Origin: an uncultured Elioraea sp.
GTDB taxonomy: Bacteria > Pseudomonadota > Alphaproteobacteria > Acetobacterales > Acetobacteraceae
NCBI GenBank assembly: GCA_938010425.1
Contig: CALLUO010000071.1
Span: 1 to 42,993 of the forward strand
DNA: 42,993 bases
Reading direction: 5' to 3'
Both the position numbers and the translations under genes were made by a program. Under the pieces are notes generated by a model. The model did no database searches, had not been told where the DNA came from, and saw only the letters and a program-made list of their open reading frames with translations. How positions within the stretch are numbered: the first letter of the stretch is position 1; the number at the start of each line of letters is the position of its first letter. Positions 1 through 12,072 of this stretch are shown here, one piece after another.

Positions 1-2917
<2,917 letters not shown>

Positions 2918-2921
<4 letters not shown>

Positions 2922-3715
2922 CCGACATCCCCGACGCGCTCGCCCGGATTTGCGCCCGCACGCGATCCGACCTCGCTGCGCGCAAGGAGGCAATCCCCTT
3001 CGCCGAGCTTGACCGACGCGCGGCCGAGGCCGAGCCGCCACGCGGCTTCGCTCGGGCCCTCGCTGCAGCCGCGGCCGCGCGCGGTCTCGGCCTGATCGCT
3101 GAAATCAAGAGGGCCTCGCCTTCTGCCGGGCTGATTCGCCCCGACTTCGACCCCCCTGCCCTCGCCCGCGCCTATGCCGAAGGCGGCGCGACCTGCCTCT
3201 CCGTGCTGACTGATCAGCCCTTCTTCCAGGGTGCGCCTGGGCATCTCGTCGCTGCCCGCGCCGCCGTCTCGCTTCCAGTGTTGCGCAAGGACTTCCTGCT
3301 CGACCCCTGGCAGGTGGTGGAGGCGCGCGCCATGGGGGCCGATTGCGTGCTGCTGATCATGGCCGCGCTTACGGATACTGAGGCGGCCGCCTTGGAGGCG
3401 GAGGCACGGCGTTGGGGGATGGACGTGCTGATCGAGGTGCACGACGAGGCGGAACTCGACCGCGCGCTTGCCCTTGGCGGAGCTTTGCTTGGCATCAACA
3501 ACCGCGATCTGCGCCAGCTTCGCACCGACCTCGCCACTTTCGAACGTTTGGCGCCGCGCGTGCCGGGCGATCGTCTGTTGGTGGCGGAAAGCGGCATCAC
3601 GAGCCCAGCCGATGTTGCGCGCATGAAGGCGGCAGGCGCACGCGCGATCCTGGTCGGCGAGAGCCTGATGCGCCAACCGGACGTGGCGGCGGCAACCCGG
3701 GCCCTGCTCGCATGA
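2918..3715 (+). CDS. trpC: Indole-3-glycerol phosphate synthase
   Basis: Closes the indole ring to give indole-3-glycerol phosphate in tryptophan synthesis. The protein has 265 residues and is a single-function TIM barrel, not fused to TrpF. Catalytic motifs visible are [10 protein letters not shown] (Lys64), [18 protein letters not shown] (Lys124), GINNRDL, AESGI and the phosphate-binding LVGESLM near the end. ATGA overlaps occur at both ends, with trpD upstream and moaC downstream. The trpF/trpB/trpA genes are not in the window, as is usual for alphaproteobacteria, where they form another locus. Confidence 0.96.
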
Positions 3716-4194
3716 GCAACGATCGCCTCACCCATTTCGATGAGGCCGGCAACGCGGTGATGGTGGACGTGTCCGCCAAACCGGCAACAGAGCGGGTGGC
3801 GGTGGCGCGCGGGCGGGTAATGATGCAGCCCGCTACACTCGCAACGATTGCCGCGCGCGGGCTGAAGAAAGGCGATGCGCTCGCGGTGGCCCAGCTCGCC
3901 GGCATCATGGCAGCGAAGCGGACGGCGGATCTCGTGCCACTCTGCCACCCGATCCCCCTGTCCTCGGTTTCGGTCACGCTGACGCCGGAGCCATCCTCAA
4001 ACGCTGTGGAAATCGAAGCCACCGTCAAAACCACCGGGCCAACGGGGGTGGAGATGGAGGCTTTGACCGCGGTCTCGGTCGCCGCCCTCACCCTCTACGA
4101 CATGGCGAAGGCGATCGATCGCGGCATGCGCATTGAGGCCGTGCGGCTCGTGCATAAATCTGGCGGCAAATCCGGCACCTACGAGGCAGCGTGA
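3712..4194 (+). CDS. moaC: Cyclic pyranopterin monophosphate synthase
   Basis: Converts the MoaA product into cyclic pyranopterin monophosphate, early in molybdenum cofactor synthesis. The 160-residue protein has the expected length. It contains [18 protein letters not shown] and [19 protein letters not shown], the two conserved active-site blocks of MoaC. The ATG at 3712 overlaps the trpC stop, and the stop TGA shares a base with the moeA ATG. The trp-moaC-moeA-lexA order is a recurrent alphaproteobacterial arrangement; the two pathways have no obvious biochemical link. Confidence 0.95.
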   Translation: MSNDRLTHFDEAGNAVMVDVSAKPATERVAVARGRVMMQPATLATIAARGLKKGDALAVAQLAGIMAAKRTADLVPLCHPIPLSSVSVTLTPEPSSNAVEIEATVKTTGPTGVEMEALTAVSVAALTLYDMAKAIDRGMRIEAVRLVHKSGGKSGTYEAA

Positions 4195-5402
4195 TGCTTT
4201 CCGTCGAGGAGGCGCGGGAGCGCATCCTTGCCGCGCTATCCCCGCTTGGCACCGAGTGGGTAAGCCTCACCGAGGCTTGGGGCCGGGTTTTGGCTGAGGA
4301 CGTCACGGCCCGCCAAGACAAGCCGCCAGCCGATGTCTCCGCGATGGACGGGTATGCGGTGCGGGCAGCGGATTGCGCGCACCCACCCTGCCGGCTTCGC
4401 GTTGTGGGGTCAGCGCCGGCAGGGCATCCGTTTCCTGGGCGAATCGGTCCCGGCGAGGCGGTGCGCGTGTTCACCGGCAGCGTCATCCCTGCCGGCGCGG
4501 ATGCGGTGGTGATCCAAGAAGACACCGATTTTGGCGAGACGGAGGTTGAGGTTCGCGTGGCGGTGGCGTCGGGACGGCATATCCGTCGCCGAGGCTGGGA
4601 TTTCGACGCCGGAACCGTTCTGCTGCGCGCGCCGCGGCGGCTCACTGTGCGCGACATCGGGCTCGCTGCGGCGGCGGATCGGCCTTGGCTGCGCGTGCAT
4701 CGCCGCCCGCGTGTCGCCATCCTCTCCACGGGGGACGAAGTGGCACGTCCCGGCGACCCGATCCCCGAGGGCGGCATCGTGTCGTCAAACGCGCTCGCGC
4801 TCGTTTCGCTCGTGCGGGCGTGCGGCGCGGAGCCGATCGATCTCGGCATTGCCCCAGACGACGCGGGTGCAATCGCGCGCCTCGTGCGCGCGCCACACGG
4901 GGCCGACCTCATCGTCACCTCTGGCGGCGCCTCCGTCGGTGTGCATGACCTGATCCAGGCCTCGCTGCTGCCCGAAGGGCTCGAGGTCGGCTTCTGGAGG
5001 ATCGCGATGCGGCCGGGCAAGCCGTTCCTGTTCGGCCATGTTCGCGGCACGCCGCTGATCGGGCTTCCCGGCAACCCGGTCTCTGCCCTGGTGTGCGGCA
5101 TGCTCTTCCTTGCCCCCGCCTTAGACCGCCTTTCGGGCCTTTCCGGCGAGCCTCCTGCAGCGGAGTTGGCACGTGCCGGCGCCGACCTGCCGGGGAACGA
5201 TCAGCGCACCGACCATCTGCGGGCGCGGCTTGTGCGCGATAGCGACGGGGCGTGGATCGCCACTCCTTTTCCCGCCCAGGACAGTTCGCAACTGCGGATT
5301 TTCGCCGAAGCCGATGCGCTGATCATTCGCCCGCCGCGCGCCCCGCCGGTGCGCGCTGGCGAGCCGGTGCCGATTCTACGGCTCGGTCTGCGTGGCTACT
5401 GA
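4194..5402 (+). CDS. moeA: Molybdopterin molybdenumtransferase
   Basis: Inserts molybdate into adenylated molybdopterin, the last common step of molybdenum cofactor synthesis. The protein has 402 residues. Family signatures seen in order are [62 protein letters not shown] and [12 protein letters not shown]. The ATG at 4194 overlaps the moaC stop by one base; a GTG one codon earlier (4191) is an equal alternative. Mo-dependent enzymes that would use the cofactor are not visible here. Confidence 0.95.
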   Translation: MLSVEEARERILAALSPLGTEWVSLTEAWGRVLAEDVTARQDKPPADVSAMDGYAVRAADCAHPPCRLRVVGSAPAGHPFPGRIGPGEAVRVFTGSVIPAGADAVVIQEDTDFGETEVEVRVAVASGRHIRRRGWDFDAGTVLLRAPRRLTVRDIGLAAAADRPWLRVHRRPRVAILSTGDEVARPGDPIPEGGIVSSNALALVSLVRACGAEPIDLGIAPDDAGAIARLVRAPHGADLIVTSGGASVGVHDLIQASLLPEGLEVGFWRIAMRPGKPFLFGHVRGTPLIGLPGNPVSALVCGMLFLAPALDRLSGLSGEPPAAELARAGADLPGNDQRTDHLRARLVRDSDGAWIATPFPAQDSSQLRIFAEADALIIRPPRAPPVRAGEPVPILRLGLRGY

Positions 5403-5425
5403 CCCCCCCTGCGCGCAAAGACCTC

Positions 5426-5473
5426 TTGCCTTGACGCGGCAGACGAACCTAGAACGGTGTTGCCGGTTTGTTC
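5426..5473 (+). promoter_or_regulatory. Candidate lexA promoter/operator
   Basis: The 100-bp gap between moeA and lexA holds a TTGCCT / TAGAAC pair with an 18-bp spacer (5426-5455). A GAAC-CTA-GAAC direct repeat (5445-5455) overlaps the putative -10, and a GTTC occurs at 5470-5473. The alphaproteobacterial SOS box is GTTC-N7-GTTC; here the half-sites are present but the spacing is 3, not 7. LexA autoregulation is expected, so this is the best local candidate, but the assignment is weak. Confidence 0.3.
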
Positions 5474-5502
5474 GCTTGGCGATCGCTGGGGGTTTGAGGG
5501 CC

Positions 5503-6207
5503 ATGCTCACGCGCAAGCAGCACGAGTTGCTGATGTTCATCGAGCGCCATCTGCGCGAGACGGGGTTCTCGCCCTCATTCGAGGAGATGAAGGCGCACCT
5601 GGGCCTGCGCTCGAAGTCGGGCGTGCATCGGTTGATCACGGCGCTTGAGGAGCGCGGCTTCCTCGCCCGCCGCGCACACCGAGCGCGCGCGCTCGAGGTG
5701 CTGCGCCTGCCCCAGAGCGCTTCGGCGCGGGGGCGCGAGACGGCCGCAGCCTTCGCGCCGAACGTTATTCGCGGCAATTTCGGCGCCCGGCTCGCTGGCG
5801 CCCGCTCGGCGGCGGAAGCGGGAGCGGTCGAACTGCCGATGCTCGGCCGCATCGCCGCTGGCGTGCCGATCGAGGCCTTGCGCGACGTCGGCAACACGAT
5901 CGAGGTTCCTGTCTCCCTTCTCGGTTCGGAAGGGGAACATTACGCGCTTGAGGTGGCGGGGGACTCGATGGTGGAGGCCGGCATTCTGGATGGAGATACT
6001 GCCATCATCCGCCGCTGCGACACCGCCGAGACCGGCGCAATCGTGGTCGCGCTGATCGATGATGCGGAAGTGACCCTAAAGCGGCTTCGCCGCCGCGGCA
6101 ATTCTATCGCTCTCGAACCCGCCAACCCGCGCTACGAGACGCGTATTTTCGGCCCCGATCGGGTGAAGATCCAGGGCCGCCTGGTGGCCCTCTACCGCCG
6201 CTACTGA
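5503..6207 (+). CDS. lexA: LexA SOS repressor, self-cleaving
   Basis: Represses SOS DNA-damage genes and cleaves itself when RecA is activated. The 234-residue protein begins [14 protein letters not shown], an N-terminal winged-helix start typical of LexA. The C-terminal S24 peptidase part shows the cleavage site Ala119-Gly120 in GRIAAGVP, the nucleophile Ser155 in AGDSMVEAG and the general base Lys193 in VTLKRL. All three are intact, so it should be a functional repressor. The ATG is chosen because it matches the family start and lies behind a GAGGG. A longer in-frame extension to 5392 runs through moeA's end and is unlikely. It is last in the trp-moa-moe run but probably has its own promoter. 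Confidence 0.95.
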   Translation: MLTRKQHELLMFIERHLRETGFSPSFEEMKAHLGLRSKSGVHRLITALEERGFLARRAHRARALEVLRLPQSASARGRETAAAFAPNVIRGNFGARLAGARSAAEAGAVELPMLGRIAAGVPIEALRDVGNTIEVPVSLLGSEGEHYALEVAGDSMVEAGILDGDTAIIRRCDTAETGAIVVALIDDAEVTLKRLRRRGNSIALEPANPRYETRIFGPDRVKIQGRLVALYRRY

Positions 6208-6246
6208 CGCCCCCCTTGTCCTCCCCACGCCCCCCGGCGCGCGGCC

Positions 6247-7863
6247 TCAGGGCACCTCGGCGATCCGCCCATCCAGAAGCGGGGCGAGCGGGCTGTGTCT
6301 GGAGAAGAATGCCTCCATCACCTCCTCCAAATTCGGGCCCCCATCGTAGGGATCGATCGCTCGGTCTCGCAGCACGGTGTAGCCGTCTCCGCCCTGACGG
6401 AGGAAGTTGTTGGTGACAACGCCGTAAACGCGGTCGTCATCCAGCGGCGCGTAGGATCCGTCGGGCTGGCGGACAGAGACCGAAACGAGTCGTGACCCCG
6501 CGGGTGCCATCGGGCGCCAGGTGAAGCGCAAGCCAGCGACCTGGGGGAAACGGCCTGCGCCCTGTTCGACGGCAGACAGACCGTTTTCTAGCGCGGCGCG
6601 AAGGTCGGCCCCGCGCAGCTTCAGGGTCGCCAGCGTGTTGGAGAACGGCAAAACCGTGAGCAGGTCGCCCCAGGTGACGGAACCCGCCGGGAAGCGCGAG
6701 CGAATGCCACCGCTGTTCTGCAGAGCGATCTCCGCCCCGGCTGGGCGCGCGGCCTCCAACATCGCCTCAGCAATGAGATTGCCGATCGCACACTCCGCTC
6801 GGCGGCAGAGCGCGTTGGAGAGCTCTTCCGTCGTCGTGCCGATGACGCGCGCACGCAAGGCAACGAGCGGTTCTGCGAGGCGGGCGACAATCGCCTCCAC
6901 GGCAGGATCGCGCGGGTCGGCGAAGCCGAGTTCCTTCGCATCACCGCGTGCCTCAAGAACGCGGCCGGTTGCATCGAGGTCGAGATCGAGCCGCCCATAG
7001 TAGCGGTTGTTCGCCCCGGCCTGAACGATGGGAACCGCCACCCCCGAGGCTCCCTGTTCCGACAGCGGGTAGCGGGCGAAGGCCCCTTGGGCGGTGTTGG
7101 AGAGAAGCGTGTGGCTGTGCCCGCCGACGATGGCAGACAACCCGGGCACGGCCCGCGCAAGCTCAACATCACGCCGAAGCCCGACATGGGTGAGCGCAAT
7201 CACGGCCGAAGCACCCCGATCCCGCACGGAACGAGAGGCGACTGTGAGAGACTCGATATCGGAGAGAAACCGTACGCGCGGCCCTGGCGAGGAAATGCGC
7301 GGCGTGTCCTCTGTCGTCAGGCCGACGATCCCGATCTTTACGCCGCCGCGTTCGAGAATGGTGAAGGGAGCGATCCGGTCAGCGAGCTCCGGTTCGGCAG
7401 CGGCGTCGATGTTTGCGGAGAGGATGGGAAACCGCGCGCCGCGCACGAAGCGGCCGAACACCGGCGGCCCGTTGTCGAACTCGTGGTTGCCAACCGCCAT
7501 CGCATCGTAGCCGATGGCGTTCATCACCTCGAGTTCAGCAAGCCCGCGCCAGTGCGTGTAGAACAGGCTGCCCATGAATTGATCGCCCGCATCGAGGACC
7601 AGGACCGTTCGCCCATCCCGTTCAGCAGCAGATCGTTCCGCCGCGAGCGCGGCGGCCAACCGCGCCGAGCCACCGAAGCAAGTGCCTGGCGCCTGCTCCT
7701 CCGCCCGGCAGGCGGCACCAAAGCGGTTGATCGGCTCATGCCGGGAGTGGACATCGTTGGTGTGCAAAATGGTGAGCCGCAGCGGTGCATGAGCGCGCAG
7801 GACGGCAGGTGCCGCCAGGGCCACCGCGGCGGTTGCCAGAACGCGACGCCGGCTCAGACGCAT
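6247..7863 (-). CDS. Exported 5'-nucleotidase-type metallophosphatase
   Basis: Periplasmic dinuclear-metal phosphohydrolase of the UshA/5'-nucleotidase family, likely to release nucleosides and phosphate from nucleotides or related esters. The 538 residues open with a twin-arginine-like signal (SRRRVLATAAVALAAPAVL). The metallophosphatase domain follows with HTNDVHS (34-40), DAGDQFMGS, GNHEFDNG, LTHVG and GGHSHT. The C-terminal 5'-nucleotidase domain is marked by QNSGGIRSRFPAG and TNNFLRQGGDGYTVL. The gene is convergent with lexA and in line with the downstream-facing LpxR-like gene. SoxB belongs to the same superfamily, but the motifs here fit nucleotidases better. Substrate is unproven. Confidence 0.85.
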   Translation of the reverse strand: MRLSRRRVLATAAVALAAPAVLRAHAPLRLTILHTNDVHSRHEPINRFGAACRAEEQAPGTCFGGSARLAAALAAERSAAERDGRTVLVLDAGDQFMGSLFYTHWRGLAELEVMNAIGYDAMAVGNHEFDNGPPVFGRFVRGARFPILSANIDAAAEPELADRIAPFTILERGGVKIGIVGLTTEDTPRISSPGPRVRFLSDIESLTVASRSVRDRGASAVIALTHVGLRRDVELARAVPGLSAIVGGHSHTLLSNTAQGAFARYPLSEQGASGVAVPIVQAGANNRYYGRLDLDLDATGRVLEARGDAKELGFADPRDPAVEAIVARLAEPLVALRARVIGTTTEELSNALCRRAECAIGNLIAEAMLEAARPAGAEIALQNSGGIRSRFPAGSVTWGDLLTVLPFSNTLATLKLRGADLRAALENGLSAVEQGAGRFPQVAGLRFTWRPMAPAGSRLVSVSVRQPDGSYAPLDDDRVYGVVTNNFLRQGGDGYTVLRDRAIDPYDGGPNLEEVMEAFFSRHSPLAPLLDGRIAEVP

Positions 7864-7942
7864 CTTCCCCTCCTTGTGCCTGGGGCAGGGCTAGCGCGCC
7901 GGGGCCAGCGTGTCAGCCACAGAACGGTGACAGCAAAGGGGC

Positions 7943-8986
7943 TCAGAATGGCACGGAGAGGCTGATCGAACCGAACTGCACCAGGCGGTTGTTCTGGCCG
8001 TCGAACTCTTGACTGCGGAAGGTGTGGGTATACGTCAATCTCGCTCGCGGCATGATCAGCACAGCGCCAAGCACCCCGTCGCCGACGACATGCTTTTTGT
8101 TCACGCGCCGGCTGTCGCGCCAGGTGTTGCCATCGAGAAAGATGTCGTGTGCGATGGCGCGTGCCTCAACTCCGGCCAGCAGATACCATCCCCACTCACC
8201 GTCATGTCGGAAAAAGGCGGAGCCGACGGCGGCAGGGCGAAGGCGTTGCGGTCCAAAATCAGCCTCGACCTTGGAGCCGAACTTGACGATGAGGCCAGTG
8301 CCAGCCCAGGTCTGTACGGTGCCGAGGCTGACCGCCACACTTGGAACAATGCTCCAGGCAACGCTGTCCAGGTGCGCGGCCCTCACAGGGTAAGAAAACC
8401 GCCACTGGCGGTTCAGGATGAGGTTCAAGCCAGGTTCGTCCTTCAGCTGCGTTGCCCAGCCCGCAGAACGGTCGATGCGGAGCAGGCGATGCACGTTGTT
8501 CTGCACCTGCTCGCCGAGGGCGGAGGGGCCGACGACACCGAGCTGCAGTTCGACCAAGGCAAGGCTCGTTTCGGTCACGGCGGAGATAGCGGCGGAGCCG
8601 TAAAGCCAGCCCGCATAAGGGCGGTCGGTAAGCGGAGGGAAACGCGATTTCGTATCCTCTGGCGTGAAGATGTTCTGGCCGAGACCGAAGCCCCACCGCA
8701 CCAGCCCGCCTGCAGGCAGCCAGGGGCTGACGAGGGGTGTGGCCCGAGCGAGCAGGTCGGTGAGCACTGGTGAGGTTGCCCGCCAGGCGACCTGCCAGCC
8801 GGTGGTGTAGTAGCGATCGCGGCCGCCGAACTGGTCATTTTCATAGGTGATGGTGAGATTGCTAATCGGGTCGCGGTCATGGCCGAGGGCAGGGGTGGCG
8901 GTGAACAAGCTGGCAAGGAGCGCGCAACCATGCACGAAGCCTCTCTGCACCATGCCGCGCCGCGAGGGGGAGAGGGTCTTGCTCAT
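7943..8986 (-). CDS. LpxR-like lipid A deacylase (DUF2219 family)
   Basis: Predicted outer-membrane beta-barrel enzyme that removes the 3'-O-acyloxyacyl chain from lipid A, remodelling the cell surface. The 347-residue protein has an N-terminal signal peptide ending near ATPALG. Residues matching the LpxR active site are visible: Asn50-Asp51 in YENDQFGGRDRYYTTGW, His166 in QNNVHRLL and Glu184 in QLKDEPGLNL. The protein ends in Phe (SISLSVPF), as expected for a barrel. About 80 bp separate it from the nucleotidase gene downstream. Family assignment is firm; enzymatic activity is inferred from the conserved residues. Confidence 0.85.
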   Translation of the reverse strand: MSKTLSPSRRGMVQRGFVHGCALLASLFTATPALGHDRDPISNLTITYENDQFGGRDRYYTTGWQVAWRATSPVLTDLLARATPLVSPWLPAGGLVRWGFGLGQNIFTPEDTKSRFPPLTDRPYAGWLYGSAAISAVTETSLALVELQLGVVGPSALGEQVQNNVHRLLRIDRSAGWATQLKDEPGLNLILNRQWRFSYPVRAAHLDSVAWSIVPSVAVSLGTVQTWAGTGLIVKFGSKVEADFGPQRLRPAAVGSAFFRHDGEWGWYLLAGVEARAIAHDIFLDGNTWRDSRRVNKKHVVGDGVLGAVLIMPRARLTYTHTFRSQEFDGQNNRLVQFGSISLSVPF

Positions 8987-9092
8987 GCGGAAGGTCTGCT
9001 AGCGGGTTGTGGCGCGGCTCGTCCAGCGCATCGGGCAGCAAGGGGGGTTGATCGGCTGACCTCGATGCGGTTCCCCTCAGGGACGCGACCGC

Positions 9093-9180
9093 GGAGGGGT
9101 GGCAGAGCGGTCGAATGCGCCGGTCTTGAAAACCGGAGGGCCTCCGGGCCCCGTGGGTTCGAATCCCACCCCCTCCGCCA
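9093..9180 (+). tRNA. tRNA-Ser (UGA anticodon)
   Basis: A complete cloverleaf can be drawn. The acceptor GGAGGGG pairs with CCCCTCC and is followed by G and an encoded CCA. The anticodon stem CCGGT/ACCGG encloses loop CTTGAAA with anticodon TGA at 9127-9129. A long variable arm (GGGCCTCCGGGCCCC region) marks a class II tRNA, and the T stem is GTGGG/CCCAC with TTCGAAT. It decodes UCA-type serine codons. Confidence 0.96.
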
Positions 9181-10060
9181 GCGTTGTTTCCGACCGCGCT
9201 GATCGACTCCGCTCTTTTTCCGCCCTGCCGAGGATATCCTCGACCCCCTGCCCCGGCCAGCGCGTCGGCTCGGGCTGGATGATTAGCGGACCATGCCGAG
9301 TGTGGCGGCCGGAGAGTCCGCGATCGAACGACTACCGTTCCACACGCCGATGATCGCTCTGAAACTCTGGCCCAGCAAACACCAAGCAAGGGCAGCCCAG
9401 GGCGAGACGCTTGACGCGCAACAGAGAGGTGCTGGCTATGACTAGAACGTAGCCGCTCGACGCAATCCTGCTGAACGCTGTGCTGCTCTTGGCTTAACGC
9501 GCACCCACCGCGCGGCCGCCCCGGCCCGGCGCCGGGCTTTCGGAATTCTGTCCACACGCTCAACCCAGCGCAGCGGAAGAGGCCTCTCAACGGACAGCGG
9601 CATGGCGTGGTGCGGCCTTCACTGGGGGAGTTGCGCGCGGCCGTAGACCGAAGGCAAGCGCTTCCGTCCGGCATTGCTTGCACTCGCTCTCAAACTCGAA
9701 CTGCGCAGTGCCGAGGACAGTCGTGCGCGGCCGAGTTGGCGCGCCAGAGCTCGTCCTCCACACCATCGACCTGTTGCCAGCACAAACCCCAGATCACCGG
9801 CAAACTTTAGCTTCAGCCTAGCCCGCACTGAGTTGGCGAAGAGGCTGGCCGGGGAAAAGCCAAGACGGACCCTAGGATTGGCGGCGGCGCCTATTTCGCG
9901 TTCAGCGACACCGACACAGAGCGCAGCCAAACTCAAGTTCGGGCGTAAGACATCGGTCGTAGCGGCAAAGCCTCTTGTCGGCCACCAGCTCCCTGCTCGA
10001 CCCGACACCGATGAAACTCACGACCTAAGACGAGTCTTCGGCCCGATGCGTCGCTCAAGC
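9181..10060. other. About 880 bp without a supportable gene
   Basis: Between tRNA-Ser and the tyrA stop no reading frame resembles a known protein or shows the codon bias of its neighbours. Open frames exist on both strands (for example minus 9619-10008) but their translations are low-complexity Arg/Ser/Ala-rich strings. A perfect 14-base palindrome GCCCGGCGCCGGGC followed by TTT (9524-9540) could be a terminator. Base composition looks less GC-biased at third positions than in neighbouring genes, compatible with a decayed gene or island scar beside a tRNA, but I cannot name an ancestor. Confidence 0.45.
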
Positions 10061-10948
10061 CTAGGCTTGTTTTAGAGCGATCACCTCGCGCCTAATCCTT
10101 CGGCCGCGCTCGATCTTGTCGACGATATAGTCGGCCTCTCCCCACCGAACGGCGCGCGCCATCGCCGTCATGTCCTCGATAAAGCGTTGCGTCATCTCGA
10201 GGAGCGCTTCCCGGTTATTGAGAAACACGTCGCGCCACATCACGGGATCCGAGGCGGCGATCCGGGTGAAGTCGCGGAACCCGGACGCGGCGAAACGCAG
10301 CACAGACTTCATCGACTGGTTTTCGAGATCATCTGCAGTGCCGCAGATGGTAAAGGCGATCAGATGGGGAAGGTGGCTGACGATGGCCATCACACGGTCG
10401 TGGTGCGACGGCTCCATGATCTCGACCACCGACCCAGCGCGACGCCAAAGTTCCGCCACCTTCTCGATCGCTGCCGGATCCGTGCCGGGCGGCGGAGTGA
10501 GGATCGCGTACCGCCCCTGGAACAGTTCGGCAAATCCCGCCTCTGGTCCGGAATGTTCCGTTCCGGCGATCGGATGGCCGGGAACGAAATGCACGCCCTC
10601 GGGCACGAACGGTCCCACATCGCGGATCACGCTCTGCTTTGTCGACCCTACATCCGTCACAATGGCGTCACGCGCAAGCCCAGGAGCGATCGCCGCTGCA
10701 AGGTCGGCAAACGTGCCGACAGGCGTGCACAAAATGACGCAGTCAGCACCGGTGACCGTCTCGATCGGCGTGTCATACACGTGATCAACCAGGCGGAGGC
10801 AACGAACCTTCTCTCGCGTCTGCGCAGTGCGAGCCGTGGCGACGACTTCACCCGCGATGTCGTCGCGACTGCGAGCGAAGCGCGCAAGCGAGGACCCGAT
10901 CAGACCAACGCCGATGAGGGCGAGTCTGCGAAAGAGCGGTTTAGCCAT
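10061..10948 (-). CDS. tyrA: Prephenate/arogenate dehydrogenase
   Basis: NAD(P)-dependent oxidative decarboxylation of prephenate or arogenate on the way to tyrosine. The 295-residue protein starts MAKPLFRRLALIGVGLIGSS with a Rossmann GxGxxG at the N-terminus. It has the conserved GHPIAGTEHSGPEAG block around the catalytic histidine and a helical C-terminal domain (ASGFRDFTRIAASDP, NREALLE). A longer in-frame extension to 11266 reads through hisC and is a shadow. The start overlaps the hisC stop by 8 bases, so the pair is co-translated. Whether prephenate or arogenate is the substrate cannot be read from the sequence. Confidence 0.93.
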   Translation of the reverse strand: MAKPLFRRLALIGVGLIGSSLARFARSRDDIAGEVVATARTAQTREKVRCLRLVDHVYDTPIETVTGADCVILCTPVGTFADLAAAIAPGLARDAIVTDVGSTKQSVIRDVGPFVPEGVHFVPGHPIAGTEHSGPEAGFAELFQGRYAILTPPPGTDPAAIEKVAELWRRAGSVVEIMEPSHHDRVMAIVSHLPHLIAFTICGTADDLENQSMKSVLRFAASGFRDFTRIAASDPVMWRDVFLNNREALLEMTQRFIEDMTAMARAVRWGEADYIVDKIERGRRIRREVIALKQA

Positions 10949-12050
10949 GGGCGAGGGCACGATCGCCGCCTTGCATGAAATGCGCTGCCGCCTCGGCCAG
11001 CGCCTCCATATCCGCCTCAGTACCAATGGTGATGCGCAACATGCCCGGCAGACCATAACCAGCCAAGCGACGCACGATGATGCCACGGCTTCGGAAGGCA
11101 CGATCGGCAGCCTCGGCGCTGCGCCCGACCGACCCAAAATCAGCGACCACGAAATTGCCCTCCTCGCCGCGCACAGCGATACCGGTGCTCTCGAGAACCT
11201 CGACCAGCCAAGTTCGAAGCCGGCGATTATGCGACCGGCTCGCCTCGAAATGATCGCGATCTCCAAGTGCCGCGATCGCGGCAGCCTGGGCGGGGCGCGA
11301 CGCGTTGAACGGGCTGCGCACGCGATTGAGCACGTCGATGACCTCGGCCGGCCCGTAGGCCCAGCCGAGCCTCAGCCCGCCTAACCCGTAAATTTTGGAG
11401 AAGGTCCGGGTCATCACCGTGTTCGCAGCAGAATCGATGAGACCGATCACCTCCGCCGCGCGCGGGTCGGACAAATATTCGGCGTAGGCAAGGTCAAGCA
11501 CAAGCAGGACATGCTCAGGCAGGCCGTTGCGCAAGCGAATGATCTCGCTCCAGGGCAGGAATGTGCCGGTTGGATTGTTTGGATTGGCAAGGAAAACCAA
11601 GCTGGTGCGGGGAGAGACCGCGGCGAGGATGGCATCGATGTCGGCTGTGAGGTCTCGCTCCTCCACCGTCACCACCGCCGACCCGGCATACCGCGCGTAA
11701 ATCGGGTACATGGCGAAGGCGTGCCGCGTGACAATCGTTTCCGTCCCCAACCCGCCATAGGCCTGCGCGAGAAGGCACAGCAAATCGTCAGAGCCAGCGC
11801 CGCAGACGATGCGCTCGGGATCGAGTTGCCAAGTGGCGGCGATGGCCTCGCGCAGTGCGAGCGCTCCGCCATCCGGGTAGCGATGGATCGCGCTCGCTTC
11901 GCGCCGGTAGGCTTCGGTCGCCGCCGGGGAAGGACCGAGCGCGCTTTCGTTGGACGAGAGCTTGATCACCCGGTTCACGCCAGGCACAACCGCCTCGCCG
12001 CCCGCATAGGGTTCGATGTCGAGGATTGAGGGTCGAGGCAAGGGCGGCAT
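10941..12050 (-). CDS. hisC: Histidinol-phosphate / aromatic aminotransferase
   Basis: PLP-dependent class II-fold aminotransferase of 369 residues. It shows NESALGPSP near the start, the substrate-binding NPNNPTGTF segment (156-164), DLAYAEY (186-192) and the PLP lysine Lys219 in RTFSKIYGLGGLRLGW. The family interconverts histidinol-phosphate and imidazole-acetol phosphate, and members in this position often also transaminate prephenate or 4-hydroxyphenylpyruvate. Its place between a chorismate mutase gene and tyrA argues for an aromatic role, possibly in addition to histidine synthesis. The chosen ATG at 12050 gives the standard N-terminus; upstream in-frame sequence overlaps the next gene. 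Confidence 0.9.
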   Translation of the reverse strand: MPPLPRPSILDIEPYAGGEAVVPGVNRVIKLSSNESALGPSPAATEAYRREASAIHRYPDGGALALREAIAATWQLDPERIVCGAGSDDLLCLLAQAYGGLGTETIVTRHAFAMYPIYARYAGSAVVTVEERDLTADIDAILAAVSPRTSLVFLANPNNPTGTFLPWSEIIRLRNGLPEHVLLVLDLAYAEYLSDPRAAEVIGLIDSAANTVMTRTFSKIYGLGGLRLGWAYGPAEVIDVLNRVRSPFNASRPAQAAAIAALGDRDHFEASRSHNRRLRTWLVEVLESTGIAVRGEEGNFVVADFGSVGRSAEAADRAFRSRGIIVRRLAGYGLPGMLRITIGTEADMEALAEAAAHFMQGGDRALAHG

Positions 12051-12072
12051 TGCAGACGGTCCCGGACGGTTC

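Noticed and set aside
6247-7863. Reading the metallophosphatase as SoxB, given soxAX at 36-38 kb
   Set aside because: The superfamily is shared, but the motifs (DAGDQFMGS, QNSGGIRSRFPAG, NNFLRQGGDGY) fit 5'-nucleotidases, and the gene is 29 kb away next to a lipid A deacylase gene.
8877-9683. Minus-strand frame of 268 codons spanning tRNA-Ser
   Set aside because: It runs through the tRNA and into the LpxR-like gene; the sequence is the familiar spurious translation of a tRNA-Ser (IRTHGARRPSGFQDRRI).
9619-10008. Minus-strand 129-codon frame in the gene-free stretch
   Set aside because: Arg/Ala/Ser-rich translation, no recognisable motif, no ribosome site, and a plus-strand frame of similar length overlaps it.
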